IMG/VR virus record: IMGVR_UViG_3300032308_002274
Span: 1-21,972 of that record
Length of the DNA stretch: 21,972 nucleotides
From: a virus
Strand: one strand, 5' to 3'
The stretch's first letter is position 1. Each line of letters starts with the position of its first letter. Positions 20,575 to 21,972 of this stretch are shown piece by piece. The notes under the pieces were generated by a model. That model saw only the letters and a program-made list of their open reading frames with translations, searched no databases and was not told the DNA's origin. Both the position numbers and the translations under genes were made by a program.

Positions 20575-21972
20575 TGGCCTGCTCCAATCGTCATCATCCA
20601 AGCTTTCGCATCACTGATTAATGACGATTCTGATTGTTGGCTTCCATAGTTTGCAGTCATGTTGAGATAGTATGTGGTGCCATTAGAATTCGTAGAGCCA
20701 GTGATTGATGCGCGTCCAGTCGTCGATGGCTCATCTTCTCCATCACCATCACTACCTTGACCAGAGAAATACGATGTGACTGCAGACCATGCATCGCGTG
20801 CTGCCTGAAGCAGTGCATCCTTAATCCAAGATGCTCCACTCTTGATGCCATCAGCGATCCCTTGCACCATGTCTGTACCAAGCTGCAAAACCTTTGGCCT
20901 GATCTCATCAAAAAACGTCAGCAGATTCTTGTCGAGCGTTTTGAAGAATTCCCACAAATCAGTTAATGCTGTGCCAACAGTCTTTTTCATGGTTTCAAAT
21001 GCGCCAGAGAAATCGCCTTTGACCAGTTGAGACAATGCAGTCAGCAGTCCAGTCACAAAATTAATGACAATCGTTGCTGAAGAAAGAAATGTATCCAAGA
21101 CTGTCTGGATGTATGGCCACATGATAGTGAATGCCTGGCTCAGATACGTCCAAGCAATTGTGGCACCTTGAAACGCCAGCACGAGAATGTCTTGCACAGT
21201 CGTTGCCAATTGCAGAAAGAATGTCGAGAGTGTTGTGATGAATGCTGATACCTGTGGCGATCCAAGATATTCAGCGATTGCCATACCTGCAGACGTAATC
21301 GCAGGAACAAACACACCAACAAAATTCATGACTGCATTAGTCAATGGCTGGAGAAATGCTTGCACTGTTGCAAGGCCTGCACCCATTTGCGCCAGCACAC
21401 CAGGAATCGCAGCAATGGCATTGCGTATCGTATCGAAGATGCCAGACGTCGTGCCAGTCATTTGCATCGTATTAATCCATGCAGACAATTGACCAACAAC
21501 ATTTGCAATGATTGGCACCACAGTATCAGACATGAATGTGCCAAACTCCATGAGGATTGGCATCAATGCCATGCCAAGAGTCTGCTGGATGTCAGCAAAT
21601 TTCTCTTTCAGCACGACCTGCTGACCAGCATATGTGTCAACTGCTGCTGAAGCACTGCCACCAAACTGCGTATTCAATTCCTTCATCATTACTTCTTGTG
21701 CGCCAGCAACATTGCCTGCTTGCACCATGGCTTTAATCATGGCTTCTTGCTCAGCAGTAAACTGCACACCAGATCGCGACAAAGCAGCCAATCCTGCCAC
21801 AGGATCATTGAGCGCTTTACCTACTTGCATTGCTGCAGAATTCAAATCCATTCCCAATGCTTGCGACATGTCGAGGATTGACTGCGTAGCACTGCCAAAG
21901 TTTTGGCCTTTGATGTTGGTAAATGTTGCCAACACATTCTGCGCACCAAGAATTGCGTCATCAGAGAAGAGC
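20571..21972 (-). CDS. Tape measure protein, C-terminal part (cut by window edge)
   Basis: About 467 codons are visible and the frame stays open to the window end, so the N-terminus is missing. FSDDAILGAQNVLATFTNI and VGKALNDPVAGLAALSRSGV (near the right edge) are hallmarks of phage tail tape measure proteins of the TIGR01760 type. Hydrophobic stretches (PILMEFGTFMSDTVVPIIAN, TFFLQLATTVQDILVLAF, ATIVINFVTGLLTALSQL) are probable membrane-active segments. The C-terminus is Gly/Ser-rich and then strand-like. The protein sets tail length and passes through the host membrane during DNA entry. A GTG at 21935 is internal, not the true start. Confidence 0.93.
   Translation of the reverse strand, partial: LFSDDAILGAQNVLATFTNIKGQNFGSATQSILDMSQALGMDLNSAAMQVGKALNDPVAGLAALSRSGVQFTAEQEAMIKAMVQAGNVAGAQEVMMKELNTQFGGSASAAVDTYAGQQVVLKEKFADIQQTLGMALMPILMEFGTFMSDTVVPIIANVVGQLSAWINTMQMTGTTSGIFDTIRNAIAAIPGVLAQMGAGLATVQAFLQPLTNAVMNFVGVFVPAITSAGMAIAEYLGSPQVSAFITTLSTFFLQLATTVQDILVLAFQGATIAWTYLSQAFTIMWPYIQTVLDTFLSSATIVINFVTGLLTALSQLVKGDFSGAFETMKKTVGTALTDLWEFFKTLDKNLLTFFDEIRPKVLQLGTDMVQGIADGIKSGASWIKDALLQAARDAWSAVTSYFSGQGSDGDGEDEPSTTGRASITGSTNSNGTTYYLNMTANYGSQQSESSLISDAKAWMMTIGAGQ

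Overview
The window looks like about 22 kb of a tailed phage (Caudoviricetes, siphovirus-like) genome. It carries a HK97-type portal, large and small terminase, a long tape measure protein, distal-tail and Gp37-like baseplate proteins, and a holin/endolysin cassette. Every supported gene is on the minus strand, so transcription runs right to left, and almost no space is left between genes. I see no integrase, repressor/cro pair, tRNA, CRISPR array or insertion sequence. The host cannot be named. Several leaders carry an AGAAAGGA ribosome binding site, which matches the long 16S tail of Bacillota/Actinomycetota, and the Gp37-like baseplate protein belongs to a family first named from a Rhodococcus phage. 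Both hint at a Gram-positive-type host, as inference only.

Layout in transcription order. (1) 21972-16857, late tail module: C-terminal part of the tape measure protein (cut by the window edge), Dit-like distal tail protein, a C1q-like putative fibre, a Gp37-like baseplate protein, a second C1q-like protein and a tail-assembly-chaperone-like protein. A perfect 15-bp terminator hairpin (16717-16752) follows. (2) 16565-16716, about 150 bases with no gene, then promoter P1 (16519-16547). (3) 16478-14145, seven small or unrecognised early genes ending in a striking protein built of tandem helix-turn-helix repeats. (4) Promoter P2 (14120-14148) followed by a replication/DNA-modification block: a small unknown, an SSB-like protein, a C5-cytosine DNA methyltransferase, an RHH regulator, a DUF1599/Nmad1-like protein, a coiled-coil protein and a large primase-SF3 helicase. 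(5) 8601-5346, accessory and nucleotide genes: a Cys-rich protein, a VRR-NUC nuclease with an overprinted neighbour, a secreted transglycosylase-like protein flanked by two micro-membrane proteins, a paralogous pair, thyX and dcd. (6) 5302-4047, lysis: an unknown protein, amidase endolysin, XhlA-like protein and holin candidate. (7) 4050-1, packaging/head: TerS, TerL, a portal fused to a MuF-like domain, a gp10-like protein and the start of a further gene. Packaging/head genes leave the window at the left and the tape measure enters at the right. This fits a circularly permuted genome whose missing part holds capsid and tail-tube genes.

Two themes tie the genes together. Within operons nearly every junction is translationally coupled (ATGA, GTGA, TAATG or TGATG). 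At most of the few places where coupling is broken, a stem-loop sits in the leader, and in four cases it is a perfect hairpin just upstream of the ribosome binding site. Two of these leaders are near-identical 50-base copies whose hairpin loops appear inverted relative to each other. The leader hairpins, the tandem-HTH protein and the micro-membrane/transglycosylase cassette are the most unusual content here.
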